This document shows positions 1-22,067 of a stretch of DNA of 64,000 nt, piece by piece. Source of the DNA: Salvelinus alpinus (Eukaryota; Chordata; Actinopteri; Salmoniformes; Salmonidae); contig NC_092089.1 in the NCBI RefSeq assembly GCF_045679555.1, forward strand, positions 3,107,152-3,171,151, given 5' to 3'. Each line of letters begins with the position of its first letter. Within the stretch, counting starts at the first letter, position 1. Below the pieces are notes generated by a model, which was given only the letters and a program-made list of their open reading frames with translations, made no database searches and had not been told where the DNA came from. The position numbers and the translations under genes are program-made.

Positions 1-47
1 CCAGTCTCCTTCAGGCTCCTTGTATAACCCTGTGGACTGCAGTGCCC

Positions 48-225
48 TTATGGCGGGCAGGTAGGACCGGAATGAGGCAGGCAGGGCTGGAATGAGGCAG
101 GCAGGTAGGACCGGAATGAGGCAGGCAGGCAGGGTGGCAGGAGGGCAGGAAGGAATGGAAGTAGAAGGGCAGGTAGGGATGCAGGGAAGCAGGGCCAGTA
201 TGAGGCAGGCAGGTAGGAGGGCAGA
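48..225. repeat. Short GCAGG-rich minisatellite
   Basis: Imperfect tandem copies built on GGCAGGCAGG and GACCGGAATGAGG. The short open frames across it are repeat artefacts. The rest of 226-1600 shows AT-rich non-coding DNA with no gene, RNA gene or recognisable element. Confidence 0.8.
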
Positions 226-1607
226 TAGGGGAGTGGTAACACCAGGGACATGCTGAATATCTAATCAACTTTCTTAGCTGCTGCTCAGAATTCCACTCAA
301 CTCTCACTGGAGACTGACATAAGAATTTGAGGATATTAAAGCAACCAATCCCTGCATTACCATGAATCACCTACTGACCCAATATATATTTTTAAAAACA
401 CTGCCTAAATAACCAAATGAGATACATAACGTGAAATTATTAGCATGTAATAACATAGTTATTAGTTCAAGTAGTTAACAGTATCAATAACAAAAAACAG
501 TAAAGGGGTAATAAATCTGACTAGCTAGTTACTATAGCCCTTATAGCATATGCAAAGTTTATTCAGGAAGAGATTTATACTTGCAGTCAGTGTAAAGCAC
601 AATAACTCAACAAAGGTACCGATAATTATTCACAAGTTATCGAACAAAAGTAGGGCCTAAACAGGTAAAAGTTTGTACACAGGTGTGGCAAGAACATTTG
701 AAGTGCAGGCAACAATTATAATGCATTGTTAATGGCTAGCTAAATTAGCTCAATCAAAATCTCTGCGAAGTAAACAAAGAACCTGACATTAAATTGTTTA
801 GCTGGCTAGCCTACATTTTGTCGAATAGCTGGCTATGGAACCTACCTTTTCAAGTCCACGCTATGTGCACATTTCTGTCAGCAACACAACATCCAAGTCC
901 TCTCGCTGGGTTCATGCTGCTATTTGAGTGTTGATGACACGCCTGCCCTTGTTTGTAAGGCCACGGAGGTAGAGGATACAGCCGGCACTGTGGGTGCGCG
1001 GTGCTGATACACAGACATGCTGGCGAGGTGAAAGAGCATTTTTTTCTCCAGCCAGGGAGAGAAACAGGAAGGAGGGGCGATGTTTACTTCGACCACCCTT
1101 CTACGCATATTCAAGCAATTTCTATAATTTCATCTCATGAGGAAATAGACTATCCTCTTTGTAATCTCAGGGAGATATTTTATTTTTTATTTTAATTATT
1201 CAACAATGTCGACAGCTAGTTATTACAGTTTGGGGAACTTTTGAGTGTTCCTTTTTTGTCACGATAATTTCACAAAACCTCCCGCCTCAATATTGCATTT
1301 GAAGGTTATTATTGAACAACAGCCTTTCAGCCATGTGCTTTTTATTATTTATCTCATAGCGCCCCCTGCTGTCGCTGGTCGGTAACAACAACAGCCTATA
1401 TTTGGGGGCGCAACATCAGCACCAAAGATGCAGCAATTTTTTTCTCCAGCTTTTAATATTCATAGCTACAAATAAAATCAATATTTTATATTTAATTTAT
1501 TCTGAACTTACAAAACACAGCCCAAAACAATCTCAACACGTACACGATACCTTTTGACTACAATGGCCAAAACTGTATAAATAAGCACTCTCATACAACC
1601 ATATTCC

Positions 1608-1768
1608 TCAAACACACACACCTTTCATCATCATCAAATTACAAATCAATAGACTACTAAAGCAGGAATCAGGAGAGGGGAAAATGTAGGGATATGTTGA
1701 GAAGGACAGAAGCAAGGTAGAAGGACGAAGGGGAGGAACAAGTTTAGGAGAAAGAGAGAACACAGACA

Positions 1769-1810
<42 letters not shown>

Positions 1811-3589
1811 GAGAGAGCAGAGGAGGACAGAGAAGCTGGCTGACTTTCTCCTCCAGATGGGCAGCCTTCTCTAAGTCCAGCTGTATAACAGCTAGAGATT
1901 GAGATCGTATGTCCTTGGGAAATGACTTCAGGCCCAGTTCCATTGCCTCCAGACTGGGCGCCATCTTTTTCTCCAGACCGTGCGCCATCTTGTTCTCCAG
2001 ACAGGGCCCATCGGACTCCAGTTGCAGTGGTGGGTGGTGCAGCTCAATGAAGAGCTGGTACAGTGCCTCGCCTACCATAGCCCCCAAGAATGGGGCCACC
2101 AGGGGCACCCAGAACCAACCCCTGCCAGCACTGAGAAAGAGAGAGAGATCACCATATTTCTCCTCAATAATCAGTTGGTCCATCACAGTCTGTAGATCGA
2201 GTATGTCATGAGTAGTGTATTTTCATGGAGATCAATGCCAAAAGGTGGTGGGTGTTGTCTCACCTGAACACCTCTACTCCCCAGCCAGCCAGCCAGATAG
2301 GTAAAGACCCGGGGGCCCAGGTCTTTGGCAGGGTTCAGGGGGTAGCCACATTTACCCCCCATGGACAGGCCAATGACAAACACAGCCAGCCCCGCCATCA
2401 GGGGCTCCAGGTGGGCAGGAGCCACACTGTTCCTCTGGTCCCCCAGGGCCAACAAACACACCAGCAGAGTGGCTGTACCTATCACCTGGGAGAAAGGAAT
2501 GGAGGGAGAGGAGGAGGGGGAAAGGAGGAGAAGAGGAATGGAGGAGAGGGAAAGTGATTTATAGTGACTTTGTGGCTTTGAATTCACTCAATTCTAGATT
2601 AGATTGTTATTCTATTCTATTCTATTACAATTGATTCCATTCTGTTCACCTGGTCTACGAAACCGAGAGAAAGAGAGAGTAAGAGAGAGAGGGGGAGAGA
2701 GAGATAGAGAGAGAGAAATAGAAAGAGAAGGAGAGAGTGATGGGGGAGAGAGAGAAAGAGAAAGAAAGAGCGATGGGGGAGAGAGAGAGAAAGAGAAAGA
2801 GAAAGAGAGAGCGATGGGGGAGAGAGAGAGAGAGAGAGTGCGATGGGGGAGAGAGAGAGGGAGAGAGAGAGAGGGAGAGAGAGAGAGGGAGAGAGCGATG
2901 GGGGAGAGAGAGAGAGAGAGAGAGAGAGAGTGAGAGCGATGGGGGAGAGAGAGAGGGAGAGAGCGATGGGGGAGAGAGAGAGTGAGAGCGATGGGGGAGA
3001 GAGAGAGGGAGAGAGAGAGGGAGAGAGCGATGGGGGAGAGAGAGAGAGTGAGAGCGATGGGGGAGAGAGAGAGGGAGAGAGAGAGGGAGAGAGCGATGGG
3101 GGAGCCCTCATGAATGAGCCTATCAACTGGAACACAGTGTAGAAGGGAAACTTCCTCCAGTGGTATCTGCCCAACACACACATGCTGAAGGACACCGCAG
3201 GATTTAATTGGGCCCCTAGCAGAGAGAGGACGCACACACACACACACATCACTACCCCATACAACACCACAAGACAACATATCCACAACGGTGTTACTCT
3301 GTGACGACTGCTGATGTAAAAAGGGCTTTATAAAATACATTTTACATTTTGTTCAACAATCTACAAAATGGGTTTGATTTTGTAGAGGGAAAAAAAATCT
3401 ATCCCCCAAAAATAATCTATGAAACAATAAAAGCTGCACTGTTATTTAAACTAGGTTTCAGTCCTTAACCCGACACTCCTCGTGTGATGTACATGTCGAA
3501 GGTGGTGGCGAAGACAAAGGCAAAGTTAGCGGACAGGTATTCCCCTTTACGTTCCTACTGGTGATGGTTTGGGCCATGGCGCCTACGCC
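1608..3589 (-). pseudogene. aqp10-like: Aquaporin-10-like pseudogene (exons 2-6, disrupted)
   Basis: This is a broken paralogue of the aqp10 gene at 9973-20282. Recognisable parts on the minus strand are exon 2 (3470-3589), most of exon 3 (about 3105-3215, with the first NPA box), the last codons of exon 4 (2650-2664, GFVDQ then a donor), exon 5 (2264-2485, second box) and exon 6 (from 2130, ending GLU-rich then a CT-repeat tail, stop at 1608). Homology to AQP10 is clear in GWFWVPLVAPFLGA and NPAKDLGPR. Lesions: exon 2 lacks one base after the TSR codons and its 5' part is replaced by an interspersed repeat; a GA-rich repeat replaces the end of exon 3, intron 3 and most of exon 4; exon 5 is 222 bp instead of 218, a 4-bp gain that throws exon 6 out of frame. 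The arginine of the NPAR box is lysine. No exon 1 was found. Several independent lesions make a pseudogene far likelier than sequencing error. Confidence 0.85.
2656..3105. repeat. GA-rich compound microsatellite
   Basis: Runs of GAGAGAGA are interrupted by the motif GCGATGGGGGA, which recurs about a dozen times. It begins inside what should be aquaporin exon 3 coding sequence and ends just before the last five codons of exon 4, so it replaces coding sequence as well as intron 3 of the pseudogene. Confidence 0.9.
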
Positions 3590-4013
3590 TGTCACACCCT
3601 GATCTGTTTTCACCTGTCCCTGTGATTGTCTCCACCCCCTCCAGGTGTCGCTTATTTTCCCCACTGTATTTATCCCTGTGTTTTCTGTCTCTCGGTGACA
3701 GTTCGTCTTGTATGTTTCCAAGTCAACCAGCGGTTTTCCCGTTCTCCTGCTTTTTGCATTTCTCCTTTTTCTAGTCCTCTCGGGTTTGACCCTTGCCTGT
3801 TTCTGGACTTTGTACCCGCCTGCCTGACCATTCTGCCTGCCTTGACCACGAGCCTGTCAGCCACTCTGTACCTCCTGGACTCTGATCTGGTTTTGACCTT
3901 TTGCCTGTCCACGACCATTCTCTTGCCTACTCCTTTTGGATTAATTAACATTGTAAGACTCCAACCATCTGCCTCCTGTGTCTGCATCTGGGTCTCGCCT
4001 TGTGTCATGATAA
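3590..4013 (+). mobile_element. Interspersed repeat with TGTCACACC start
   Basis: The sequence begins TGTCACACCCTGATCTG and runs pyrimidine-rich to a CCTTGTGTCATGAT end. I recognise the type as an abundant salmonid dispersed repeat, probably LTR-derived, but cannot name the family. It abuts the truncated exon 2 of the aquaporin pseudogene. The open frames on both strands have no protein-like content. Confidence 0.55.
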
Positions 4014-4296
4014 CACAAAACAACTGGACAGACACAACACAACATCCCAGGACCATAAAGCATGAAAAAGAAAATGGCTGTGGTCGATGGTTACGGTCAG
4101 GTTGCATATAGCAGAGGTGTTCTCACAACCATGATGTACATTCCCATACACTCTGCTAGACGTTCTCTGAAGAGAGGCTTCTCCGTCTCTCTCTCACACA
4201 TCAACACACACCGCCTGGGATACTTAATACTGAGACCACAACACCGACCCTGCACTCACTTACATACACTAAGACTGCAGCACTGACTCTACGCTG

Positions 4297-4586
4297 AAAT
4301 GTCCCAGACAAGCTCACACAATGCTAATACAACAGTGACGCTGCACACACTTCCAGGAGGACTGACTGAAATGTCCCAGACAAGCTCACACAATGCTAAT
4401 ACAACAGTGACGCTGCACACACTTCCAGGAGGACTGACTGAAATGTCCCAGACAAGCTCACACAATGCTAATACAACAGTGACGCTGCACACACTTCCAG
4501 GAGGACTGACTGAAATGTCCCAGACAAGCTCACACAATGCTAATACAACAGTGACGCTGCACACACTTCCAGGAGGACTGACTGAA
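4297..4586. repeat. 72-bp tandem repeat, four near-identical copies
   Basis: The segment starting ATGTCCCAGACAAGCTCACA recurs every 72 bp four times with essentially no divergence. 72 is divisible by three, so open frames on both strands are artefacts. 4014-4296 and 4587-5190 hold only simple-sequence patches (GA near 5080-5110) and no gene. Confidence 0.9.
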
Positions 4587-5199
4587 ACGACACTGATACT
4601 TTAACACTGACACTACTGCACTGAGACACAAGCAGGTGCAACTATCAGCACCAAAGATGAACTAAAAAGCTGATGGCTTTAGAACTGCTAGAGCTCTCTA
4701 CCTGAACAGATGAACCTCTAAACAGAATAAAGAAAGTGATGAAATGAATAGATAAAATGCAGAGCAACAGGAACCCCTGAGTGCTGTAATGCGTGGTTCC
4801 AGCACGTTCTCTGATGTAGTCAGAGGGCGACATCAACATCTAAAACACACAAACCCATGGATGCTCCACACACACACTCAGACAAAAACACACACACACT
4901 TGTCTTCTCACACTGTCTACAGGCAATGCCAAAAAAGTGAACTTTCCAAAATGTCCAGTATTTCCAGTGAGAGGGAGCGATATTCTTGGATGTGAGGGAA
5001 ATCTCATTTTGAAGGCCAGAGGTCAAATGATACAATGTGTTACTTGCCCTGGAGAGAGGGAAAGATGGGGTGGAAAGGGAGAGAGAGAGAGAAAGAGAGA
5101 GAGAATTTGGGCGGAAACACAACCTTTCATGAACGATGAAGCGATAGTTGTGTGAGGGAAGAGAGAGAGGAGTGGAGAGCAACAATTGATGTTATTATC

Positions 5200-5612
5200 A
5201 GTGTGAGTAGGTCATGGTGGAGAGAGTAAACACTCTCACTGTAGGGCACATGTCACCACATCCCTGGTTGACCCCCCCATGGACAAAGTATCGAAAGTGT
5301 TCCACAGGGATGCTGGCCCATGTTAACTCCAATGCTTCACACGGTTGTGTCAAGTGGGCTGGATGTCCTTTGTGTGGTGGACCATTCTTGATACACACGG
5401 GTAACTGTTGAGTGTCAAAAACCCAGCAGCGTTGCAGTTCTTGACACAAATAGGTGAGCCTGGCACCTATTTTCACACCCGTTCAAAGGCACTTAAATCT
5501 TTTGTCTTGCACAGTCACCCTTTGAATGGCACACACACACAATCTATGTCTCAATTGTCTCAAGGTTTACAAATCCTTCTTTCACTTGTCTCAAGTGGAT
5601 TTTCCAAGTGAG
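5200..5612. repeat. Dispersed salmonid repeat
   Basis: The region carries the segment AAAACCCAGCAGCGTTGCAG followed by a CCTGGCACC block. A related segment occurs at about 16490-16565 (AACCCAGCAGTGTTGCAGTT), so it is a dispersed repeat. The class is not clear to me. Confidence 0.5.
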
Positions 5613-5984
5613 ATAAATACGGTATCATAGCTTTCACCTGGATTCAATTGACCAGTCTATATCATGGAAAGAGCATGTATTCATAATGTTATGTACACTC
5701 GGTGTAGGTCCAAGGTGTATCAGAAATATTTTTGCTATTTTCACAACCATAATTATGGGCACAGTAGCTGGCAGTGGCGCGAAAAGGCTGGGTTTTGAAT
5801 GTTAGTCTAGTTCCATGTTATAGTCTAGTTTGTTAAATAGCCTGCCCCATATTTGTAATATGTTGAACATGTTTGCAGTCCACATTGTTGCAATTGCATT
5901 GCTTCAATATGGAAATACATTGATACTGCTAGCAAATATAATGTTTTATAAACATCATGGAACCATCTTACACATCCTTACATT

Positions 5985-6275
5985 TGACATTTAGCAGATG
6001 CTCTTACCCAGAACGACTTACAGGAACTATTAGGGTTAAGTGCCTTGCTCAAGGGCACATTGACAGATGTTTCACCTAGTTGGCTCGGGGATTCGAATGC
6101 TCTTAACCGCTAGGCTACTGCACCAGTTCCGGAGGTCTACGTCACTGGCCTCTAGGCGTCACTGAACTGTCTCCTTACACACACCTGGTTCCCACTCCCC
6201 CTGATTTTTAATTTCACCTTTATTTAACCAGGTAGGCCAGTTGAGAACAAGTTCTCATTTACAACTGCGACCTAA
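5985..6275. repeat. SINE-like fragments
   Basis: 5985-6125 has the motif TTAGCAGATGCTCTTACCCA and a CCTTGCTCAAGGGCAC core, shared with 24725-24868. 6205-6275 has the motif CACCTTTATTTAACCAGGTA, a common fish repeat end. Both are degenerate and non-coding. Confidence 0.55.
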
Positions 6276-6521
6276 TTGGTGATTGTATATATGTGCTCTC
6301 TGTTCACCATTGCCTGGTCGATTATTGTTCCCATGTCCGTTGGTCTTGTGAGTACCTGTGCTTGTTGTTTCGGCTTTCGTGCTATGTGTATTGTGCACTT
6401 GTTATTTCGGGTCTCGTTCCCGTGCATATTTATTGCTCTTTGCTCTTTTGTTTGGGTTACATCCTGTTTTTGTATACGTTTGTTTTGGGCTTCATGGCAT
6501 GTTGTATTGTTTGGGTGGCGT

Positions 6522-6545
6522 ATTAACCCCCCCCCCCCCCCCCCT
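6522..6545. repeat. Poly-C tract of about 22 bases
   Basis: An uninterrupted run of C between TTAA and TTTACG. Its length is prone to sequencing error. The flanking 6280-6850 contains no recognisable gene; the short hydrophobic open frames there have no splice context. Confidence 0.85.
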
Positions 6546-6858
6546 TTACGTATTCCTGACCCTGTCTCCAATCATTTATACAACATGACACCACCCCAAA
6601 AGGATATTTGCACTTCTCCAGAAATGGCAGACTAAATTGCATTGCATTCGAGCAATGTAGGCCTATCTTTTCACCATAAACCCATGGATTGTTAATCTTT
6701 AAAATAAAAGTTTTTTAAACCAACAACAATATTTCTAAATTATCTTGTTCCATGGCACTGTGTGCACGCGTAGGCCTACATTTGATTTGATGTCTTCACG
6801 GGTAATATTCGCTAGTCTATACAAAATACTAGGCTTCTGTCAACTGCCGAAGATAGAG

Positions 6859-6998
6859 CCCTGTACATCTATCTACCCTTTAAACTAGATCATTAGCCGC
6901 AAGCAGCACAAACACAGACCCATGGTTGCCCTGTACATCTATCTACCCTTTAAACTAGATCATTAGCCGCAAGCAGCACAAACACAGACCCATGGTTG
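6859..6998. repeat. Tandem duplication of about 70 bp
   Basis: The block starting GCCCTGTACATCTATCTACC and ending at an ACAGACCCATGGTTG sequence occurs twice, head to tail, almost perfectly. This is a recent local duplication in non-coding DNA. 7000-7424 shows nothing further. Confidence 0.85.
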
Positions 6999-7424
6999 CA
7001 TGCATGCAGAAGCCCTAAATGTGCTAGTAGAAAAGGCCTCAACTCCAGAAATGTGTATACACAGGTTTAGAATTACTTATTCATAATTATTCCACAGATT
7101 AACTTAATGTTTTGTGCATGCAATATAAGGTGCTTATGAAATAACAGGAAACGATTATACTCAGGTGTTATTGGCATAAGTGCAACCATTAGATTTTCAC
7201 ATCGTAATAAAAATGATAGTAAAATAATCATCATTTTGGTGGGGGGTTTTCTGCCACGCATTTCCATCATTCGACCTCAATAGGCGGATATAGCACCTTC
7301 TCACACCACATGTGAATTCATTGTCTCGTGTGCATACCATGATCATCCAACATAATTATCCAGTTAGTCCAAAATACATTCCCAACCTTGACTTCAAATG
7401 AAATGTTTGCTGACAATTATTCTC

Positions 7425-7736
7425 AAATCAAAGTTTATTTGTCACGTGCGCCGAATACAACAGGTGTAGACCTTACAGTGAAATGCTGAATACAACAGGT
7501 GTAGACCTTACAGTGAAATGCTGAATACAACAGGTGTAGACCTTACAGTGAAATGCTGAATACAACAGGTGTAGACCTTACAGTGAAATGCTGAATACAA
7601 CAGGTGTAGACCTTACAGTGAAATGCTGAATACAACAGGTGTAGACCTTACAGTGAAATGCTGAATACAACAGGTGTAGAACTTACAGTGAAATGCTGAA
7701 TACAACAGGTGTAGAACTTACAGTGAAATGCTTACT
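7425..7736. repeat. LINE 3' tail expanded into a 35-bp minisatellite
   Basis: The start (CAAAGTTTATTTGTCACGTG) matches the 3' end of the LINE copies at 33846 and 48540. Within it the 35-bp segment beginning GAATACAACAGGTGTAGACC is repeated about eight times from 7453. 7740-8395 then contains a short TA microsatellite (7858-7880) and no gene. Confidence 0.8.
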
Positions 7737-8395
7737 CATCAGCAGCCTACACTTTACCCTAATGAACCAAATTATTAGCCTGTCTTAAGGACATTAGCAA
7801 CAAACATTTCACTTATTCATTGTCTTATCAACATTATATTGGAATAATATGGATTTTATATATATATATATAGTATATATATGCACACACAAGTAGCCTA
7901 TTTCCGAACAAAGTAGCCATTTTCATTTGCCACTGAAATTAAAGTAAAAACGTGAATGCTGAGGATATGGCTTTTGCAAGTGCCAACATCCCTCGAAAAA
8001 GTTGACAATCACAAAATGTGTGCATTCATGAACACACATGTAATGAACGGAGGTAAAAAAAAACTGAAAGCATCTCCATAAACTACAGACAAATACACTG
8101 ACACACAATGATGTGTGTTCTTCTCAGACAGTGTAATGTGTTTATTTTATTTCCGATGGCTGTGTATCCTGTCTTTCCATTTATAATATAATGCTACATT
8201 GCAGGTTTTTCAGAATTGTTTTCATTGGCACGCTCTTTTTCAAGCGATATTCTGATGTAGAGTTTTTTTCTGGTTGGATTCATAGCTTCTCCCCTTGAAC
8301 TGTCCTAATTGCCCCAGTTTTACAACCTCAGATGATCAGGGATTGAGTCTCTGAGAGGATCAGCTTGAGCAAAGTGAGGTGTTTAATCACTGATC

Positions 8396-9151
8396 TATAT
8401 TGAAAAATATAAACGCAACATGCAACGATTTTACTAAGTTATAGTTCATATAAGGAAATCAGTCAATTGAAATAAATTCATTAAGCTCTAATCTATGGGT
8501 TTCACATGACTGCTCAGGAGCGCAGCCATAGGTAGGTATAGGCCCACCCACTGGGGAGCAGGCCCAGCCAATCAGAATGAGTTTTCCCCACAAAAGGGCT
8601 TTATTATAGACAGAAATACTCAGTTTCATCAGCTGTCCAAGTGGCTGGTCTCAATCCTGCAGGTGAAGAAGGTTATACATGGTCTGCGGTTGTGACGCTG
8701 GTCGGACGTTCTGCCAAATTCTCAAAAACGACGTTGGAGGCGGCTTGTGGTACAGAAATGAACATTAAATTATCTGGCAACAACTCTGGTGGATATTCCT
8801 GCAGTCAGCATGCCAATTGCACACTCCCTCAAAACTTGAGACATCTGTTGTGTTGTGTGACAAAACTGCACATTTTAGTGTGGCCTTTTATTGCCCCCAG
8901 CACAAGGTGCACCTGTGTAATGATTATGCTGTTTAATCAGCTTCTTGAGATGCCACACCTGTCAGGTGGATGAATTGTCTTGGCAAAAGAGAAACGCTCA
9001 CCAACAGGTATGTAAACAAATTTGTGCACAAAATGAGGGAAATAAGCTTTTTTGTGTGTGTGTGTATGGAACATTTCTGGAATCTTTTATTTCAGCTCGT
9101 GAAACATGGGAACAACACTTTACATGTTGTGTTTATATTTTTGTTCAGTAT
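8396..9151. mobile_element. Internally deleted Tc1-like element
   Basis: It begins AAAAATATAAACGCAACATG and ends with the inverted counterpart TTTATATTTTTGTTCAGTAT. The 50977-52215 element has the same ends and a shared interior (TTATCTGGCAACA region). This copy is about 0.75 kb and has lost most transposase sequence, so it is a non-autonomous derivative. Confidence 0.75.
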
Positions 9152-9608
9152 ACAAATAGCATTCTCTGCCAAATAATAGGCTTTGTGCAATTACTTTGTG
9201 TAGAGCTACGCCTCCCCTGGCTTGAGCTACACCTCCCCGAAACACTCACTCACTCACTTAGAACCAAACAATTAATTATTGATTGGAGACAGCTCGTTTC
9301 AATTAAAGAGCATTTCCTTGGATTTTCTGCCTGCAGCAAACCCAGTGGATAATGTTGTAAATACCTGTCAAAGGTAAAACCCTCAAAAAACAACCAGAAC
9401 GCCTGGCTCTAATCATAATATCAATTTCTCCTTTCACCTCTGACTGTGTGTTTTTGAAGCTCACTACTAATATATACACCTGATCCTCAATCAGCAGTAG
9501 CATCTCAATAGAACAAAATGACAGGAGAGGAGGCTTGGACAAATGTTCTCCCATCAGTCTGTTAGCATGTCCTTTCTCCTATAGGAAACAGCCAGAGAAA
9601 TGTCTCAC

Positions 9609-9858
9609 CACTGGGCAAAGCTGTCAGTTCTAGTTTTGATTGACATTTGGTTGGGTTGTCAACTAACGTGAATTCAACGTGAAATCAACAACATTGGAAT
9701 TAGGTGAAAAGTTGGGTGAAAATAAGATGAAATGCCGTTATATTGATGGGCTTTTGCAAATCCAATCAGTTTTTCACGTTGATTCAACATCATCCCATTC
9801 ATTTTGGGGGTTGAAATGACATGGAAACAACGTTGATTCACCAGTTTTTGCCCAGTGG
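9609..9858. mobile_element. Foldback MITE with CCACTGGGCA ends
   Basis: Inverted terminal repeats CCACTGGGCAAA and TTTGCCCAGTGGG flank about 250 bp of partly palindromic sequence (CAACGTGAAATCAAC against GTTGATTC-type segments). It has no coding capacity and lies just downstream of the aqp10 stop codon. Confidence 0.75.
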
Positions 9859-9972
9859 GTCACATCTAGTAGGAGTCTCTTGCAAGTCAGCTGGAATTCA
9901 GTGATTCAAATGAAAAGATTTCCGCTCAATGCGCACATTTTCACTTCAACAGCCTGACTGTCTCTACCCTTT

Positions 9973-20282
<10,310 letters not shown>

Positions 20283-20432
20283 TTGGGGCTTAAAGCTGGG
20301 TCCCTTAACCCCCATCTTTCTGACCTCTGGGGCCACTGGCCAGGGATCTTTGTCTGGTACCTGCCCTCTCTCCTTCATCCCCAATACCTGTTTGTTAGCC
20401 TGGACCTGTCCCTCTGTCCCATCTATATGCAT

Positions 20433-20693
20433 CTGTGCCTAAACCTGTAGCTTACACCTGGCCAGCCTACAGATTATGTGTGTGTATGATGCTCTGTGCA
20501 GATCAGATGCCCACGCAGATCAACTGGTTTCTGCAGAATCTTGGAGTCAAAGTGTTATTCACACACTGTCAAAGGCAAAAATAAAAAGTGTCATTCAGTC
20601 AATAACAGCTGTCATCTTCACCTGTCTGTCGCCTGTCAGTCATCATCTTTCCCCGTGCACTCCTTTACTAGCTAGTTACCGTCTTTATCAGTG

Positions 20694-20728
<35 letters not shown>

Positions 20729-22059
20729 AACACACACACACGCGGCTGACTGTCCATTAACTAAAGTATCGGATCTGATCATCAGACTTTGGCCTCCATA
20801 ACCATGAACTCTAAACTGCACAAAACCTAGTTTTAAATCCTAGTTAAATGTCATCCTTCTTCTAAACAAACAGTATCTGCTGTGTTTTTGGTGTGATTAA
20901 ACATTTGAGCTCCTTTGTCTTACCATGCTTGAGGAAGTCAATTAGCGGAAGTCATTTTAGAAAAAAGTTGAATCCCAGATTGATGTTGCTATCTTGAAAG
21001 CTACCAAGCTACCTAGCTACCAAGCTACCAAGCTACCAAGCTAACTATCTACCTAGCTACCTAGCTACCAAGGTAACTAGCTAGGCATATCCTTTTAGCT
21101 GTTTTGTTCCGATATAAATATAATTAGAACATCATCATAGTTTTAACCCGGGATCTACTTATCTGGGCTTAAAATGAAGTATTGCAACACATCTCTGACT
21201 GTCTTCCCTTGTTTCTCTAGTCTTCTTTGTATTGAGTAAAATGCAGTTCAATATTGAGTGAGCGTTGTGTAAGAGCGGTGTATAATATCTGTATGTTGTG
21301 TTTACAACCCCACCTGACCCTAAAGATACCACAGGGAATTAGATAAGGACCATGTGACCTTCCGGGGGGGTTAGCATCTTTAACAACATCCTCTCCTAAG
21401 GTGCCATGTGTGTGTGTGCGTGTGTGTGTGTGTGTGTGTTTGTGCATGTGTGTGTTTGTGCATGTGTCCGTGTGCGTGCATGCCCATTTGTGTATTCTGA
21501 TTCTTCAGTATTAGTACATTTCAAAAGAACTTCACAATCGTACAACACTGCCCTTTGGTTCTTTTGGCAAACCTAATGTAGGCCTGTGCCAACTAGGCGA
21601 CTAATCATTAATTAAGCCTTTGTTGACAACTCCACCAGAGTGATAAGATAGGTCAATATAACCACATTGACCACTCTTGTAACAGTGTTGAGTAATCTAC
21701 TGTAATTAATAAACCACAGAGAAAAATGAAAGAGCGAACAAACACAAATGAGGAAGGCAAGTGAACTGCCCTTCAATTTCAGGTAAATTAAAGAAGAAAA
21801 TATGTGCTTAGAGCTGGCACAACTCTGTATGCTACATGACAGACCCATGTGTCTGCTCTAGAAAAGACATTTCTATCTGAACGTTATGAAAAGTCACTTC
21901 TCCTGAACAGTCCCTGATGAAACCCTCAGGATAATAAAAAGACAGTACCGATAATGAGGAGATAATGACGCAGGGAAGACGGACGCTAATGAAACGCAGC
22001 TTGGTTGAAATGTTATGAAGTATCACTAGCTCACTAAAGGTCACACTGGGGAGCAGTAA
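20433..22059. other. Non-coding spacer between aqp10 and a LINE
   Basis: Contains a CA run (20696-20745), a CTACCAAGCTACCTAG microsatellite (about 21000-21085) and a GT run (21408-21450). Short open frames here have no family resemblance. I see no gene or RNA. Confidence 0.7.
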
Positions 22060-22067
22060 ACAATGAC

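Noticed and set aside
4645-5185. Search for a missing exon 1 of the aquaporin pseudogene
   Set aside because: No segment resembling the GELMGTFVLL helix was found here or elsewhere in 4.0-9.9 kb. Exon 1 is lost or too diverged to see by eye.
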